Shown here piece by piece: positions 9,601-17,661 of a DNA stretch of 64,000 bases (within the stretch, counting starts at the first letter, position 1; each line of letters opens with the position of its first letter). The stretch spans positions 1 through 64,000 of the forward strand of contig CAZVYN010000004.1 of assembly GCA_964631125.1 (NCBI GenBank). Reading direction: 5' to 3'. The notes under the pieces were generated by a model, which saw nothing but the letters and a program-made list of their open reading frames with translations, was not told the DNA's origin and searched no databases. A program made the translations under genes and the position numbers. The stretch comes from CAZVYN01 sp964631125. Lineage in GTDB: Bacteria; Eisenbacteria; RBG-16-71-46; CAIMUX01.

Positions 9601-12161
9601 CGACAACGTTCGTCGCGAGCGGCCTGACGCCGTCCACGCTCTACGGATTTGCCGTGCGATCGTGGGACGCGCAGGGCGCGATTTCTCCGCTCTCCAATTT
9701 CGTCTCCTTCACGACCCTCGATCCTCCCCGCGATACGACCGCGACTTCGCCCGCGCCGATCGAGGATCTGCGCGCGGAGTGGTCCGGCGCGGGTGTCGCG
9801 CGACTTCGCTGGACGGCCGTCGCGGCGCGACCGCCGGCCGCCCGCCTCGACCACTACGTCGTGCGCTTCGGTCGAACGCCGTCGCCGCCGCCGGCCGCGC
9901 GGTCGGGTGTCGCCACGGTCGATTCGGTGGACGCGGACGGACTGACCGACAGCTTCATCGTCTCGACCCCTCCTCCTCGCGACGAGGGGGAAGAGGAGTC
10001 GTTCGACCTCGCCGACCTCGCCTCCGGATTCATCCACCGATTCGCAATTGTCTCGGTCGACGACCTCGGACAGCGCGCGCTGATCGGGAACATCTTCGAG
10101 CTCTCGGCGCCGGCCAACTGGCCCGACACGATTCCGCCGGCCGCGATCTCCGACTTGTCCGTCGAGGTGCGCTCGCCGCGTCGCGCCAGGTTCACCTGGA
10201 CCGAAACCGGGGACGACGGAAGCGAGGGCGTCGCCGCACGCTTCGTCGTCGGCGTGCGCAGCGCTGACGTCGTCGACGGCTCGACGAGCGAACTCTCGGC
10301 CGAACTTCCGATCGAGAACGAGACCGACTGGGCGCAGTGCGACACGACGTTGATCCCGGCGAATGCGCCCCAGGGACCCGGCAGCGGGGTCTCGCTGACC
10401 ACCGATGGACTCACGGCGGAGCGGGTCTATGTCGTCGCCGTCCGCGCGCGCGACGAGATCGGCAATCTGAGCCCGCTCGGGGCGCCCGTTGCGTTCGAGA
10501 CACCCGCCTGGCCCGACACGGTCCCGCCCAAGCGCGTGCGTGAGCTGTTCCTCGTCGAAGCCGAGGAATCGGCGCTCGCCTTCGTCTGGATTGCGCCGTC
10601 CGACTCGCTCTCCGAAGCGCCGGTCGATCACTATGCGGTCGGCTGGAGCTTGGGCGCCGCGGTCGACGACGAAGCGGCGTGGGTGTTGGCCGTGCGCGTC
10701 GAGACCGAGCCCGGATCGGCCGCTGCGCCTGGCGCTCGAGAGTCGTGGCGCATCGAGGGACTTCCGCCCGATGCCGCGGTTGGAATCGCCGTGCGCGCGG
10801 TCGACGCCGCGGGGCTTCTCGGTCCGCTCTCTGCGCCGCTGGTCGCGCGAACGGCCGCTGTTCCGCTGCCGCCCAATCCCCCCCCGGCCGCAATCCTGGA
10901 TCTTCGCGCGACGCGTCTCTCCGCGACCGAAGCAGAGTTCGAATGGACGGCGGTGGGTGAGGATTCCTCGAACGGACGCGCGGCGCGCTATGCGATCTAC
11001 CTGCGGGCCGGAGCGACCATCGAGAGCGAGGCCGATCTCGCCGTCTCCTTCCAACTCGCGGGACTTCCGGCGCCCGATTCGGCCGGCGCGCTCCAGAGAT
11101 TCCAGACGGGACTGCTCGATCCCGCGGCGACGTACGGTGTCGCGCTCTTCGCGTTCGACGCCGCCGATCAGCGTTCCCCCCTCGTCGGTGGAGTGATGCT
11201 CGAGACGCTCCCGCCGCCGCCGCCATGGCCGGACGTCGCGATCGTGCGGGAGCTGCGCGTCGAGTCGGTCACCGAACAGAGCGCTCGTCTTCGCTTCGTC
11301 CATCCGACGCTAGAGGCCGGCGCCCCTCGGTTGGCGCGCTACGAAGTGCGCTGGCGAATCGGTGAGATCTCAGAAGCGAGCTTCGCAACGGGCGACTCGC
11401 TCGACGCCTCGGTCGAGCCATCGATCGAGCCCGACAGCGCGGGCGTCGAAGCGGTCTTCATCGCGACCGGCCTGACGCCCGACACGCCGTATGCGCTGGC
11501 GATCCGCACGTGGGACGAATCCGGTCGGGCTTCGGTGCTCTCCGGAGTCGTGCAGTGGCGAACCCTGCCCGCCGAGGATCTCGCGCCGCCCGCCCCGCCG
11601 AGAGATGTGACCGCGAGATGGGACGGAGAGACGCTGGAGATCACCTGGAGTCCGTCGATCGATCTGCGCGTCGTGTCGTACCGGATTCGCGGGCGTGAGG
11701 ATGGCGGCGCCTGGCGCGTTCTCTCGACGATCGCGGCCGGACTGAGGCAGCTCCGGATTCCGCCCGAATCGGCCGCCCCGCTGAGACAGATCGCAGTGAC
11801 CTCGCTGCTCGCCAACAGCGAGGAGAGTTCGAGTGTCGAGTCGTCGTTCCCCGGCTCGCCGTCGAGCCCTTCGACGACGACGTTCTCCTTCGAGGGCCCG
11901 TTCCCGCACCCGATCGTCGATGACGCTCGCTTCCGTATCCACTTCGCGTCGAACGAGGATCGATGGGTCGAGGTGACGATTCGAGACGTGACCGGACGAG
12001 TTCGACGCCGCTTGCAAGGCGAGGCGCCCTCGGTCGGTCCGCTCGATCTGCTCTGGGATCGGCGCGACCAACGGGGTGAACGTTGCGGACCCGGCTTCTA
12101 CTTCGCCACCGTGCGAGCCGGACGGAACGAGGAGCGACGAACGATCTACCTCGCCCCCTGA
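6648..12161 (+). CDS. Giant secreted glycosidase-like protein with about ten FnIII domains and a C-terminal sorting domain
   Basis: The product is 1837 residues. The ATG at 6648 opens a signal peptide of about 30 residues ending AHA. Residues about 33-440 form an aromatic-rich domain (segments such as WYDLVCFNEGP, ANWTKYCPKGVYGTSRG) that resembles the hypothetical glycosyl hydrolase group GHL15; this is a tentative match and no catalytic residue is assigned. From about residue 550 to 1720 come roughly ten FnIII-like repeats, each with a core like LxWTAPGDDG. The last roughly 85 residues are a FlgD-like / type IX sorting domain ending GPGFYFATVRAGRNEERRTI. The protein is likely exported and held at the surface. 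Its 3' end overlaps convergent truA by 16 bp. Confidence 0.85.
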   Translation: MTPSFPRLSRPLLGLAVALAAALAAAPTFVDTAHAVRQVQNYPKIALYTDRVGTMSEAQFDTLSWYDLVCFNEGPNNVGRVRSRNADIELFWIWMPQNIVSWSENSTFWHADTSWSLYRLSQFYAQQNDWYLRDVNGQRIVEWDGHAANWTKYCPKGVYGTSRGLTYVEWLVQVAIPKITKNNPRWADWGRGSSSYTGLMLEIIADCVGSYGWQRYQFADPDRDGQAEGVFATCSQGGADDSLSVLYREQNEIFHAGLYSALPPNTPVLMNGGNKYVNPAWWTDTAGMKIETWMSFPNPSSISWWEYLYGARNWNDTEVWGPGYEWAEWYCGHDGLEDEGWDHTLLQVSPPLDWIASRTQRLKRFGFGTTLLGDGFYMYTKDQHGLFWQPEYEWDLGEPLGHFTRETYGGQTPTDTLYVRLFDEGVVEVNPNKVTLQGVPAEDSRVGFWQTVDDLAANAIDGISLSAGWSAPGTVALPVESTELRWSTAPITSANWSSATSAGIFAGAPGSPVTTTIGSLPLGATIHLAARNRVFGRLAPDLTTRSVPLVPAPPGDTTPPDRILDLESGEVQADRVVLAWTAPGDDANVGVADRYMIRRRLGGPITSEAQWNNATPVTANLPTPAPAGVEQSYLATGLSSGVTYGFAVRAVDDADNLAPLSNAFTVTTDGTGPPPPPTDTTPPGAVGALAASDVGTTWIDLTWTAPGDDGALGQATNFWVRVLADSAIESESEWNLATPASSQPPSPGPNGTSHSFRVSGLGPDTLYGIAVRARDEVGNLGPLSAPLTARTEPTTPAPDPIAPAVISDLRTVAAGQTWIQLSWTASGDDGNLGRASRTLLRSLLGRGIGNETQWNSASASPDPLPAPLDAGAPQTFRFTGLTPGSTYGFAVRARDEADNLGALSPLFVATTATPAQPPVAIHDLAVSGIDSLQATLHWSAPDDGEGGTVAAYQIGGLVGEPFDDVTDWSRALLIDGPTPTAPGSATTFVASGLTPSTLYGFAVRSWDAQGAISPLSNFVSFTTLDPPRDTTATSPAPIEDLRAEWSGAGVARLRWTAVAARPPAARLDHYVVRFGRTPSPPPAARSGVATVDSVDADGLTDSFIVSTPPPRDEGEEESFDLADLASGFIHRFAIVSVDDLGQRALIGNIFELSAPANWPDTIPPAAISDLSVEVRSPRRARFTWTETGDDGSEGVAARFVVGVRSADVVDGSTSELSAELPIENETDWAQCDTTLIPANAPQGPGSGVSLTTDGLTAERVYVVAVRARDEIGNLSPLGAPVAFETPAWPDTVPPKRVRELFLVEAEESALAFVWIAPSDSLSEAPVDHYAVGWSLGAAVDDEAAWVLAVRVETEPGSAAAPGARESWRIEGLPPDAAVGIAVRAVDAAGLLGPLSAPLVARTAAVPLPPNPPPAAILDLRATRLSATEAEFEWTAVGEDSSNGRAARYAIYLRAGATIESEADLAVSFQLAGLPAPDSAGALQRFQTGLLDPAATYGVALFAFDAADQRSPLVGGVMLETLPPPPPWPDVAIVRELRVESVTEQSARLRFVHPTLEAGAPRLARYEVRWRIGEISEASFATGDSLDASVEPSIEPDSAGVEAVFIATGLTPDTPYALAIRTWDESGRASVLSGVVQWRTLPAEDLAPPAPPRDVTARWDGETLEITWSPSIDLRVVSYRIRGREDGGAWRVLSTIAAGLRQLRIPPESAAPLRQIAVTSLLANSEESSSVESSFPGSPSSPSTTTFSFEGPFPHPIVDDARFRIHFASNEDRWVEVTIRDVTGRVRRRLQGEAPSVGPLDLLWDRRDQRGERCGPGFYFATVRAGRNEERRTIYLAP

Positions 12162-12949
12162 GTCGGCGCGTCGTCACCGTACTCGACGTGCGCGAGGTAC
12201 AGCCCTTCGGCCGGCGCCAGTCGGCCCGCGGCGCGACGGTCGCCGCCCCCCAGGATCTCCCCCATCGCCTCCGGACGCAGTCGCCCCGTGCCGACGCGGA
12301 TCGAAGTCCCCACGATGATCCGCACCATGCGGTAGAGGAACCGATTGGCGCGGATGGTGAGCCGTAGGCCATCCGCAGTCGGATCCCAGTGCGCCTCGTG
12401 TATGCGACAGGAGTACGGCCCCTCGGACGCCACGGTGTAGGCGTTGAAGTCCCATTCGCCCAGCAGGAACTGGAGCCCCGTGTTCATCCGTTCGACTTCG
12501 GGCCAGAACCACGGCGTGTAGGCCCGCCCGCGCGTGAACGGCGTCGCCTCGCGCGCGAGCAGATACCAGTACATCCGCCAGTGCGCGTCGAAACGCGGCG
12601 AGAATCGCGGCGACGCCTCCTGACAGCGCAGCAGCCGCACGTCGGCCGGCAGGTGGTGATTGAGCGCGAGCCTCAGTCGTTCGGCCCCGAGTCGAGTCGC
12701 CACGGTGAACGCGGCCACCTGACCGAGCGCATGCACCCCTTGGTCGGTGCGCCCCGCGCCGTCGACCCGCGGCCGCGCGCCGGTCACGGCGTAGATCGCC
12801 GCCTCGATCTCTCCCTGCACCGTCGGAAGCCCCGGCTGGAACTGCCATCCGTGGAAGCGAGCGCCGTCGTAGGCGACGATCGCGCGGAAGCGGCGCGCAA
12901 CCGACGGATCAGGCGACGGATCTGGCGACGATTCAGGCGACGGAAGCAC
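12146..12949 (-). CDS. truA: tRNA pseudouridine(38-40) synthase
   Basis: TruA isomerises uridines 38-40 in tRNA anticodon arms. The enzyme has the AYDGARFHGWQ start (about 26-36) and the motif GAGRTDQGVHALGQ with the catalytic Asp at about residue 69; NRFLYRMVRIIVGT near 205 is also typical. The chosen start is GTG at 12949, which lies inside the end of asd (17-bp overlap). No ATG exists before the conserved core. The first 20 residues (Ser/Pro/Asp-rich) are encoded by a 12-bp tandem repeat and look dispensable. The stop overlaps the convergent giant secreted protein by 16 bp. Confidence 0.94.
   Translation of the reverse strand: MLPSPESSPDPSPDPSVARRFRAIVAYDGARFHGWQFQPGLPTVQGEIEAAIYAVTGARPRVDGAGRTDQGVHALGQVAAFTVATRLGAERLRLALNHHLPADVRLLRCQEASPRFSPRFDAHWRMYWYLLAREATPFTRGRAYTPWFWPEVERMNTGLQFLLGEWDFNAYTVASEGPYSCRIHEAHWDPTADGLRLTIRANRFLYRMVRIIVGTSIRVGTGRLRPEAMGEILGGGDRRAAGRLAPAEGLYLAHVEYGDDAPTQGAR
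12903..12943. repeat. 12-bp tandem repeat at the asd/truA junction
   Basis: Three units of the form GACGGATCAGGC with one or two substitutions each run from 12903 to 12938, followed by a partial unit. The repeat spans the asd stop (12933-12935) and encodes the Ser-Pro-Asp-rich N-terminus of TruA. Confidence 0.9.
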
Positions 12950-13979
12950 GCGCCATCGTCGCTCGGCGCCAGAGAGCTCCGGCGATCTGGACCGCGTTGA
13001 GCGCCGCGCCCTTGCGCAGATTGTCGGCCACGATCCAGAGATACAGACCCTTCGGGTCGGTCCGATCGCGTCGCAATCGCCCGATCCAGACCGGATCGCT
13101 GCCGGCCGCCTCGTACGGCGTCGGATACCGCGTCTCGACGTTGGGACCGTGCAACCGGATCCCCTCGGCGCCGCCCAGCGTCTCTTCCACCTCGGCCAGC
13201 GTGAAGTCGCGCTCCAACTCGACGTAGACCGCCTCGGAGTGAGCGCGCAGGACCGGCACCCGCACGCAGGTGACATGAATCGGCAGGTCGGGTCGATCCA
13301 GGATCTTGCGGCTCTCGTTCAGCATCTTCTCTTCTTCGCGCGACCAACCGTCGTCGAGGAAGATGTCCACCTGCGGGATCACGTTCTCGTGCAACCGCGT
13401 CGGGAAGACGCCCGGGGGCGGAGTCTCGCCCTGCGCTTCGCGCCGGAACGCGTCGATTCCGACCTGCCCCTTCCCCGCCGCCGATTGATAGGTCGAGACC
13501 GCCACGCGACGCAGACCGAAGCGACGATCGAGCGGCGCCAGCGCCACCGCCAACTGGATCGTCGAACAGTTCGGATTCGCGATCAGCCGTCCCTCCGAGC
13601 CATCCGCGGCAGGCATGCGATGGCGATTCACCTCCGGCACGATCAGCGGCACGCGCGGATCCATGCGATAGCGCGAAGAATTGTCGACGACCCACATGCC
13701 GGCCGCGGCCAACGGCTCGGCCCACTCTCCGGCCGCGCGCGCGCCGGCGGAACAGAGCACGAGATCGCATCCCTCGAACTGCTCCATCGATGCGGCGTGC
13801 ACCGTCTGCTCGACGCCGCGAAACGGAAGGCGCATCCCCTCGGAGCGCGGCGAGGCCGTGAGCGCGAGTCGGGCGATCTGAAGCGGCGCCGTCTCCAGGC
13901 AATCGAGGAACGTGCGTCCCACGGCGCCGGTAGCGCCGAGAATTCCGATCGTCCAGGCCGCGTGACCGCCGGAGTTCAC
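12933..13979 (-). CDS. asd: Aspartate-semialdehyde dehydrogenase
   Basis: Asd reduces aspartyl phosphate to aspartate semialdehyde, the branch point to lysine/diaminopimelate, threonine and methionine. The 348-residue protein has the NADP-binding loop GILGATGAVGRT at 12-23 and the catalytic Cys138 in ANPNCST. The GTG at 13979 overlaps the rlmI stop as GTGA; residues of the longer open frame before it do not match the family, so this start is preferred. dapA, dapB and dapF, which use its product, lie about 4.5 kb away in another operon. Confidence 0.94.
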   Translation of the reverse strand: MNSGGHAAWTIGILGATGAVGRTFLDCLETAPLQIARLALTASPRSEGMRLPFRGVEQTVHAASMEQFEGCDLVLCSAGARAAGEWAEPLAAAGMWVVDNSSRYRMDPRVPLIVPEVNRHRMPAADGSEGRLIANPNCSTIQLAVALAPLDRRFGLRRVAVSTYQSAAGKGQVGIDAFRREAQGETPPPGVFPTRLHENVIPQVDIFLDDGWSREEEKMLNESRKILDRPDLPIHVTCVRVPVLRAHSEAVYVELERDFTLAEVEETLGGAEGIRLHGPNVETRYPTPYEAAGSDPVWIGRLRRDRTDPKGLYLWIVADNLRKGAALNAVQIAGALWRRATMARASVA

Positions 13980-15220
13980 GGCTTTTTTTCTCGCGGACGC
14001 GGCGCGCGTCCCGGCTGGAGCACGCGCAACCAGAGTCCTTTCAGGTACTCGCCCTGTGGATGATCGAGGTGCACCGGATGATCCGGTCCGGCTCCGAGTC
14101 GCGCCAACCACTGCACCGAGGCGCCGGCGTCACGCGCCGCGCCGAAGACGACCTTCTGGAAGAGATCGTGCGAGACCTGCTGCGAACAGGTGAAGGTCCA
14201 GATGAGCGCGCCGGGACGCGCGCGGACGAACGCCCAGAGGTTGAGATCCTTGTAGGCGCGTAGCGCCCGCTCGAGACTCGTTCGCGTGCGGGCCAACGGG
14301 GGCGGATCGATCACGATGCGATCCCACGTCTCCTCGGTCCGGCGGAGGAACTCGAAACCGTCGACGTCGTGTGTGCGCAGGAGATCGGGGGCGAGTCCGT
14401 TCGATTCCCAGTTGACGCGCGCGAAGGCGAGAGCGGGCGCCGAGCTGTCGACCACTGTGACGTCGGACGCTCCGCCGGCGCCTGCGGCGATACCGAATCC
14501 GCCGACGTAACCGAAGAGATCGAGGACGCGCGCTCCGGCGGCGTGACGGCGCACCAGGGCGCGGTTCTCGCGCTGGTCCAGATAGAGGCCGGTCTTCTGC
14601 CCGCCGAGCGCATCGAAGCGGTAACGCAGCCCGTGCTCTCTCACCTCGAGCAGCGTGTGCGCCCAGGTTCCGCGCAAGACCACCGCCGGTCCATCCGCGA
14701 CCGGCTCCCGACGCCCCTCTTGTCCTCGTTCGACGATCGCCTCGGGCGCCAGCGTCTCTTCGAGCGCATCGAGCCAGAGCGGCTGCAGTCGGTGCATGCC
14801 CGCGGTGAGGGTCTGCACAGCCAAGAGCGGGCCATAGCGATCGACGACCAGGCCGGGGAGCTCGTCTCCTTCGGAGTGCACGAGGCGGTAGGCGTCGGTG
14901 TGATCGGCGGAGATGCACTCTCCCCGCCAACGCCGCGCGGCCGCGAGTCGCGCGACGAAGAAGTCTCGATCGATCGGCGTGTCTTCCCAGACGAAGATGC
15001 GACAGACGATCTGGCTATCGGGCTGGACGGTGCCGCGCGCGAGGAATCTCCCATTGCTGTCGACGACATCGCCCAGATCTCCGGGCGTCGCGCCGGGAAG
15101 CGCCTGGATTTCATCGATGGCGCCGGTGAAGAGCCACGGGTGGCGCAGCTCGAGCGAGCGCTCTCGACCCTTCTTCAGCCTGAGCCGGTAGCGGACGGGG
15201 GCTGCGGTCTCGACGGTCAT
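13976..15220 (-). CDS. rlmI: Class I rRNA (cytosine-5) methyltransferase, RlmI/PUA family
   Basis: This is a SAM-dependent methyltransferase of the RlmI family, which methylates C1962 of 23S rRNA in E. coli. The 414-residue product starts with a PUA RNA-binding domain (about 8-85, including HPWLFTGAIDEI), then a central EEHEE-like segment, then a Rossmann domain with the SAM motif VLDLFGYVGGFGIAA and the motif IDPPPLART. QKTGLYLDQRENR is a hallmark of this family. The ATG at 15220 overlaps the lnt stop (ATGA), and its stop overlaps asd (GTGA). The exact methylated base is inferred from the family only. Confidence 0.88.
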   Translation of the reverse strand: MTVETAAPVRYRLRLKKGRERSLELRHPWLFTGAIDEIQALPGATPGDLGDVVDSNGRFLARGTVQPDSQIVCRIFVWEDTPIDRDFFVARLAAARRWRGECISADHTDAYRLVHSEGDELPGLVVDRYGPLLAVQTLTAGMHRLQPLWLDALEETLAPEAIVERGQEGRREPVADGPAVVLRGTWAHTLLEVREHGLRYRFDALGGQKTGLYLDQRENRALVRRHAAGARVLDLFGYVGGFGIAAGAGGASDVTVVDSSAPALAFARVNWESNGLAPDLLRTHDVDGFEFLRRTEETWDRIVIDPPPLARTRTSLERALRAYKDLNLWAFVRARPGALIWTFTCSQQVSHDLFQKVVFGAARDAGASVQWLARLGAGPDHPVHLDHPQGEYLKGLWLRVLQPGRAPRPREKKP

Positions 15221-16884
15221 TGCTTCTGGGCTCCTTCCCGATGACGCATCTTGCCATGCGGTGAAGGACGACGGAAGCGCGCCGAGAGTGAGCGCGTGAG
15301 GGCGAAGAGGGCAGCGCCCGCGGCGCCCAGCAATGCGAATGCGAGGACGCTCTCTCCGTGACGCGTCGCGAAGGAGCCGCCCGTCCCCGGCTGCACCCTC
15401 GCCGACGGCATAGCCGCCTCGAAGAGCCCGGTCTGTTGCGTGACGCGGCCATACGCGTCGACGAAGAAACTCAGCCCCGAGTTCGCGCAGCGCGCCACCG
15501 GAGTTCGGTTCTCCACCGCGCGCAAGATGGCCATGTGGGCGTGCTGAACCGGACCGGAGCTCCGCCCGAACCAGAAGTCGTTCGTGATATTGACCAGCAC
15601 GGTAGCGCCGCTTCGCACGCCGTCGCGCGCCAACTCGGGGAAGATCGATTCGAAGCAGATGAGACAGGCGAAGCGCAGGCCAGCGGGGCCTTCGAAGATG
15701 ACCCCCTCGCGTCCGCGATCGAACTCGGACTGTCCGAAGTCGAGCTTGGCCAGGAGTGGAACGGCGCGCTTGAACGGCGTCACTTCGCCGAACGGCACGA
15801 GATGACTCTTGTAGTACCGCTGGACGACCGCGCCGTCCGGGCCCAAGAGGAGCGCCGCGTTGTAGTCGTGCACGCTGCGATCGGGATCGACGACGGCGTC
15901 GAGGGTGCCGACGAGCACCCAGACGTCGAGCGAGTCGACCGTCGACGAGAGGCGTCTCGCCAACTCCGGCTCCCACGGAATCCGGATCGGCGCGGCCGTC
16001 TCCGGCCAGACGATCAGATCGGGCGAGTTCTCGGCCGCCGCGCGCCGCGTGCGCTCCAGCAGATCCTCGACCACCTGCCCGCGGTACCCCGCCTTCCACT
16101 TGATCTCGCGCGGAGTGTTGGCCTGGATCAGAGTGATCTGAAATCGGTCGTCGACCCCGTCGACGACCGATTCCGCGCGAACGCCCCGAAGCAACGCCGC
16201 CCCGAAGATCCAAGGCGCGCCCACCCACAGCAGCAACACCGCCGCCCGCACCCGCGACGCCTCCGCCATCCACCGCCGCGGCCGCAGCCCTCCGAGCGCC
16301 CACACCAGCAGCGCATTCGCCGCCGCCACCCAGAAAACCAGCCCCCAATACCCGGTCCACGCTGTCATCTGAATCGCCGGTGTCCACGGCGCAAAGGCGT
16401 AGCCCCACGAGCCCCACGGAAACGCCGTCTCGCCCAACGCGCGCAGCCAGTCCGTCGCGGTCCAGAGGAACGGGAACAGCAGCAGAGGCGAGAGCCCGCT
16501 CGCCCGGGCGATCCCACGGGTGGCGAGCAGCGCGAGCGCAGGAAAGAGCGCCAGATACCCCGCCAGCACGAGCAGCGCGGGCAGCATGATCCCGGGGATG
16601 GTCACTTCGTCGTTGGCCAGGAGAAGCAGCCAGTGCAGCAGCCCCGCGTAGAAGACGGCCGCCGCGAGCCATCCGAGGAACCCGACGCGGCGCCAAGAGA
16701 GGGCGTCGCCGGTGACGAGAACGCGCTTCAGCAGAGGCGCCCAGGCGCAGAAAAGGAGCGGCGCCAAGCCGATGGGCGGGAAAGCGGCGAAAGAGAGAAA
16801 CCCGGCGACGAGCGCCGCCCGAACATCGGGCCCCGGGCGAAACCTTTGACGCCGCGGGGAATCGGCTGGTACGTTCCCCGTCAC
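15217..16884 (-). CDS. lnt: Apolipoprotein N-acyltransferase
   Basis: Lnt adds the third acyl chain to lipoproteins at the periplasmic face of the inner membrane. The 555-residue protein has about six N-terminal hydrophobic segments and then a nitrilase-type domain with the catalytic triad: Glu in VWPETAAP, Lys in YKSHLVPFGE, Cys in CLICFESIFPE. A final hydrophobic segment precedes the C-terminus. The GTG at 16884 is the start. The 80 bp to rpsT on the opposite strand must hold divergent promoters. The presence of Lnt agrees with several lipobox proteins in this window and with a Gram-negative envelope. Confidence 0.95.
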   Translation of the reverse strand: MTGNVPADSPRRQRFRPGPDVRAALVAGFLSFAAFPPIGLAPLLFCAWAPLLKRVLVTGDALSWRRVGFLGWLAAAVFYAGLLHWLLLLANDEVTIPGIMLPALLVLAGYLALFPALALLATRGIARASGLSPLLLFPFLWTATDWLRALGETAFPWGSWGYAFAPWTPAIQMTAWTGYWGLVFWVAAANALLVWALGGLRPRRWMAEASRVRAAVLLLWVGAPWIFGAALLRGVRAESVVDGVDDRFQITLIQANTPREIKWKAGYRGQVVEDLLERTRRAAAENSPDLIVWPETAAPIRIPWEPELARRLSSTVDSLDVWVLVGTLDAVVDPDRSVHDYNAALLLGPDGAVVQRYYKSHLVPFGEVTPFKRAVPLLAKLDFGQSEFDRGREGVIFEGPAGLRFACLICFESIFPELARDGVRSGATVLVNITNDFWFGRSSGPVQHAHMAILRAVENRTPVARCANSGLSFFVDAYGRVTQQTGLFEAAMPSARVQPGTGGSFATRHGESVLAFALLGAAGAALFALTRSLSARFRRPSPHGKMRHREGAQKQ

Positions 16885-16964
16885 TTTTGCCTGAACCGAT
16901 CGAAGTTGTTGTCGACCAAGTCTGCGTTGCCCGACCTAGTCCCTGATCCAGAGGAGCCGTCCTG

Positions 16965-17396
16965 ATGCCTCAGCACAAGTCCGCCGAGAAGCGCGTCCGC
17001 ACCAACGAGAAGCGGAGGCAGCGCAATCGCGGCGTGAAGGCCGACATCCGCAACGCGACGAAGGGGTTTGTCGCCACCCTCCCGACCGGCGGATCGCACT
17101 CCGTCGCGCTCGACCCCGCCGTGGCCGAGACCAAACTGCGAGAGGTGCAGTCGACCCTGGCCAAGGCCGCCAAGAAGGGCGTGATCAAGAAGAACACGGC
17201 CGATCGTCGCGCGGGCCGCCTCGCGAGCGCGCTGCACCGGGCGAAGTCGGGCGCGACGCTCGCGGGTCCCGCCAGGAGCGGACCGGCCAAGTCGGGCGCC
17301 GCCAAGGCCGCGGCTTCGAAGGCCGTCGCCGCGAAGGCTACCGCCGCCAAGAAGGCCGCGGCGAAGGGCGCCGCGAAGGGCTCGACGAAGAAGTAG
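16965..17396 (+). CDS. rpsT: Small ribosomal subunit protein bS20 with long basic tail
   Basis: bS20 binds 16S rRNA early in 30S assembly. Residues 1-98 match the family (HKSAEKRVRTNEKRRQRN near the start, IKKNTADRRAGRLA near 84-97), a little longer than the usual 85-90 because of a loop around 42-50. A tail of about 45 residues made of Ala, Lys, Gly and Ser follows and resembles histone-H1-like basic tails. The ATG follows GAGGAG by about eight bases. The stop at 17394-17396 is duplicated after the N gap, so the C-terminus rests on one contig end, although both copies agree. Confidence 0.93.
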   Translation: MPQHKSAEKRVRTNEKRRQRNRGVKADIRNATKGFVATLPTGGSHSVALDPAVAETKLREVQSTLAKAAKKGVIKKNTADRRAGRLASALHRAKSGATLAGPARSGPAKSGAAKAAASKAVAAKATAAKKAAAKGAAKGSTKK

Positions 17397-17439
17397 ATCG
17401 AAACTCGGCTGTGTTTCCGGCTGTGTTTCCGGCTGTGTT
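17385..17439. repeat. Left copy of a 55-bp duplicated contig end
   Basis: This block, covering the last bases of rpsT, its stop and almost three 12-bp units, is identical to 17540-17594 on the other side of the N gap. It marks an unmerged contig overlap. Confidence 0.95.
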
Positions 17440-17539
17440 NNNNNNNNNNNNNNNNNNNNNNNNNNNNNNNNNNNNNNNNNNNNNNNNNNNNNNNNNNNNN
17501 NNNNNNNNNNNNNNNNNNNNNNNNNNNNNNNNNNNNNNN
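17440..17539. other. Assembly gap of 100 N
   Basis: The gap is exactly 100 N, the conventional placeholder for unknown length. Both sides carry the same 55 bases, so the contigs very probably overlap and little or no sequence is missing apart from possible extra 12-bp repeat units. Confidence 0.97.
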
Positions 17540-17594
17540 ACGAAGAAGTAGATCGAAACTCGGCTGTGTTTCCGGCTGTGTTTCCGGCTGTGTT
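17540..17594. repeat. Right copy of the 55-bp duplicated contig end
   Basis: Identical base for base to 17385-17439. It repeats the rpsT end and should be collapsed with the left copy. Confidence 0.95.
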
Positions 17595-17633
17595 TCCGGC
17601 TGTGTTTCCGGCTGTGTTCCCGGCTGTGTTCCC
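17562..17633. repeat. 12-bp tandem repeat between rpsT and dapB
   Basis: Six units: four of GGCTGTGTTTCC followed by two of GGCTGTGTTCCC. Two and three-quarter units of the same repeat precede the N gap at 17407-17439. The repeat fills the space between the convergent rpsT and dapB and probably caused the assembly break. Open frames through it are repeat artefacts. Confidence 0.93.
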
Positions 17634-17661
17634 GAGTGGGCCCCCGACGAGTCTTCGGTCG

